Below, piece after piece: positions 21,695-22,604 of a stretch of 22,604 bases of DNA (positions within the stretch are counted from its first letter, which is position 1; each line of letters opens with the position of its first letter). The position numbers and the translations under genes were made by a program. The notes under the pieces were generated by a model. That model saw only the letters and a list, made by a program, of their open reading frames with translations. It searched no databases and was not told the origin of the DNA. Source of the stretch: an uncultured Bacilli bacterium (lineage in GTDB: Bacteria > Bacillota_I > Bacilli_A > RFN20 > CAG-826). Location of the stretch: assembly GCA_944358755.1 (NCBI GenBank), contig CALVRY010000004.1:1-22604 (forward strand), written 5' to 3'.

Positions 21695-22246
21695 TTAAAT
21701 TAAATCTTTTTCCTCGTTTTCTCTTTCACCAGGAAAATAGAATTTATGATAGTGAATTGTTTTATAAATCGTTAAAGGTTTCTTTAATAAATTTAAACAG
21801 ATCGCCTCAATTTCAAAGCCTTCTTTAACCATTTCTTCCAGCGCTTCAAGTTCCATTTTTGTAAACTTTACACTATTCACTGGGTATCTTTCGACGAAAT
21901 TATAGTATTTTCGAAAGTCACGATAGATTCTAAGCCTTGCATCCCTGGTAAAGACTAAGGCTGAATAAATTTTTCCATCTTTATTCATTGCGACAATCTC
22001 CTGAACACCAAGCTTATTAATCTTTGCGTATTTAGATGCTCCAACTAAACGTACCCCGTATTGCTTCAAAGATACTAAACCTATAGTTGATAGATAAAGT
22101 AAGAAAGAATCACGGTCTATTTTCTCTTCATTGAATTCATTTAGTAGCTTGTTCAATTCGAGATACATTTGTTGAAACGTCAAACACTTTTTTGAAATTT
22201 TCTCTTCCAGTAATTTATCTGGAATCTCCATGTCTAATATTCTCAT
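21695..22246 (-). CDS. Unrecognised 183-aa soluble protein
   Basis: I do not recognise this protein. It has a helical N-terminal half (about 1-55, with LLEEKISKKCLTFQQMYLEL), a central part with possible strands (YGVRLVGASKYAKINKLGV, then YSALVFTRDARLRIYRDFRKYY) and a C-terminal basic stretch. The latter resembles a helix-turn-helix arrangement (MELEALEEMVKEGFEIEAICLNL, then LTIYKTIHYHKF), so DNA binding is possible but unproven. I start at the ATG at 22246 with AAAGGGG about 10 nt upstream. A TTG at 22252 is also in frame and would be 5 nt from GGGG. It is 48 nt before the DUF5677-like gene in the same direction and lies just downstream of the rRNA operon. Confidence 0.65.
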   Translation of the reverse strand: MRILDMEIPDKLLEEKISKKCLTFQQMYLELNKLLNEFNEEKIDRDSFLLYLSTIGLVSLKQYGVRLVGASKYAKINKLGVQEIVAMNKDGKIYSALVFTRDARLRIYRDFRKYYNFVERYPVNSVKFTKMELEALEEMVKEGFEIEAICLNLLKKPLTIYKTIHYHKFYFPGERENEEKDLI

Positions 22247-22252
22247 AGGCAA

Positions 22253-22553
22253 ATAACCCCTTTAACTTTACCAAAAGTGTAGATTAAAACATTAGTGTTT
22301 AAACTTTAAATATTCCTAATATTTTGCTCACCTTAGCGGTAAAGTGATTTTAAATCTAGCACTCTAAACAAAATTAAGCAAATAAAATTTTTTCGATAAA
22401 ATCGGCATTTTTTAATAAATTATCGCTTAAAAAAATAAAAACCCCACAAATAAGGGTTTAAATTCTTGTTAAATTTTTTTAAAAATATTTTTTATTTGTA
22501 AAGAAATTTTAATAAAAATCTTGTCACGATAAAGAATTAGACAAAAGAAAAAA
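22253..22553. other. Gene-free interval between the rRNA operon and the 183-aa gene
   Basis: No convincing ORF or tRNA is seen. It holds the rRNA terminator (about 22428-22460), a half-CIRCE-like TAGCACTC at about 22358-22365 without a partner arm, a small inverted repeat AAACA-CTAA-TGTTT (minus strand, about 22288-22301), and a widely spaced pair CTTTACC (22266-22272) / GGTAAAG (22338-22344). The last two could structure the leader of the 183-aa gene. A weak minus-strand promoter TTGCTT-N17-TAGATT lies near 22350-22380. Confidence 0.5.
22428..22460 (-). terminator. Terminator of the rRNA operon
   Basis: Minus strand AAACCC-N8-GGGGTTT followed by TTATTTTTTT. It lies about 95 nt beyond the 5S rRNA end and before the next gene. 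Confidence 0.65.
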
Positions 22554-22604
22554 GCCCGGCGACGTGTTATTCTTGCCAAAGGCTACCTTCACCACTGCAG
22601 TGCT
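22554..22604 (-). rRNA. rrf: 5S ribosomal RNA, 3' part (cut by the window edge)
   Basis: Read on the minus strand the sequence gives AGCACTGCAGTGGTGAAGGT, then GCC...GGCAAGAATAACACGTCGCCGGGC. This agrees with the 5S rRNA 3' half (AAGC-CUGCAG-GCC-AUGGUAG, loop E/helix IV region, and the terminal GACGYCGCCRGGC that closes helix I). About 51 nt are inside the window; the rest, and presumably 23S and 16S, lie to the right. A T-run follows the 3' end. The call rests on pattern recall without alignment. Confidence 0.85.

Noticed and set aside
22355..22375. Possible third CIRCE element near the rRNA operon
   Set aside because: Only one arm (TAGCACTC) is present; no matching GAGTGCTAA arm lies at the required 9-bp spacing.
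1..22604. CRISPR array, insertion sequence, tRNA genes
   Set aside because: No regularly spaced direct repeats, transposase motifs with terminal inverted repeats, or cloverleaf-forming sequence with a T-arm GTTCRA box were seen on either strand.

Overview
The window is AT-rich, carries classical Shine-Dalgarno sequences on many genes, and encodes a fermentative, oxygen-sensitive metabolism: AdhE, an [FeFe] hydrogenase with no respiratory genes, and Rex. It also has HrcA/CIRCE heat-shock control and CcpA-type catabolite control. Together these point to an anaerobic low-GC Firmicute, probably a gut Bacilli/Erysipelotrichia-type lineage close to the Mollicutes. TGA ends at least one gene (20522-20524), so the standard bacterial code is in use, not the Mycoplasma code. 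The organism assignment is inference.

Layout. (1) 44-915, minus: an uncharacterised 101-aa protein, then a HipB-like repressor overlapping a truncated HipA-like fragment, with twin operator palindromes at the hipB promoter. (2) 956-2893, minus: a thiamine salvage operon (ThiT-like transporter with an extra four-helix N-terminus, then thiamine pyrophosphokinase) behind a TPP riboswitch and intrinsic terminator. (3) 2968-10250, minus: seven closely packed genes, rex - adhE - [FeFe] hydrogenase - agmatinase family - ung - MBL-fold hydrolase, starting from a promoter with a perfect cre box and a Rex-sized palindrome. This is a redox/fermentation operon with housekeeping genes attached. (4) 10254-11412, minus: an orphan OmpR-type response regulator whose phosphoacceptor Asp is Glu, followed by a four-helix membrane protein. 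(5) 11535-13052, plus: a small membrane protein and a DUF2804 protein. (6) A NUDIX hydrolase (minus) and a DUF2974 lipase-like protein (plus) diverge from a 43-bp region. (7) A ClC-type chloride channel/antiporter (plus) converges on the heat-shock operon hsp20-htpG (minus), which is driven by a consensus promoter flanked by two CIRCE elements. (8) A TGS/ThrRS-like nucleoside kinase (plus). (9) Two poorly known minus genes (DUF5677-like and an unrecognised 183-aa protein) lie just downstream of an rRNA operon, of which only the 3' end of 5S rRNA and its terminator are inside the window.

Themes. Several operons carry a hairpin terminator directly before the next gene's ribosome binding site (adhE/hydrogenase, hsp20/htpG), which suggests attenuated read-through. 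At least six genes have a -10 box only 5-9 nt before the start codon and no Shine-Dalgarno sequence, suggesting leaderless mRNAs. No CRISPR array, insertion sequence, tRNA or phage module is visible. The least conventional items are the Glu-substituted response regulator, the Rex variant with a non-canonical palindrome, the HipB/truncated-HipA pair and the extended ThiT.
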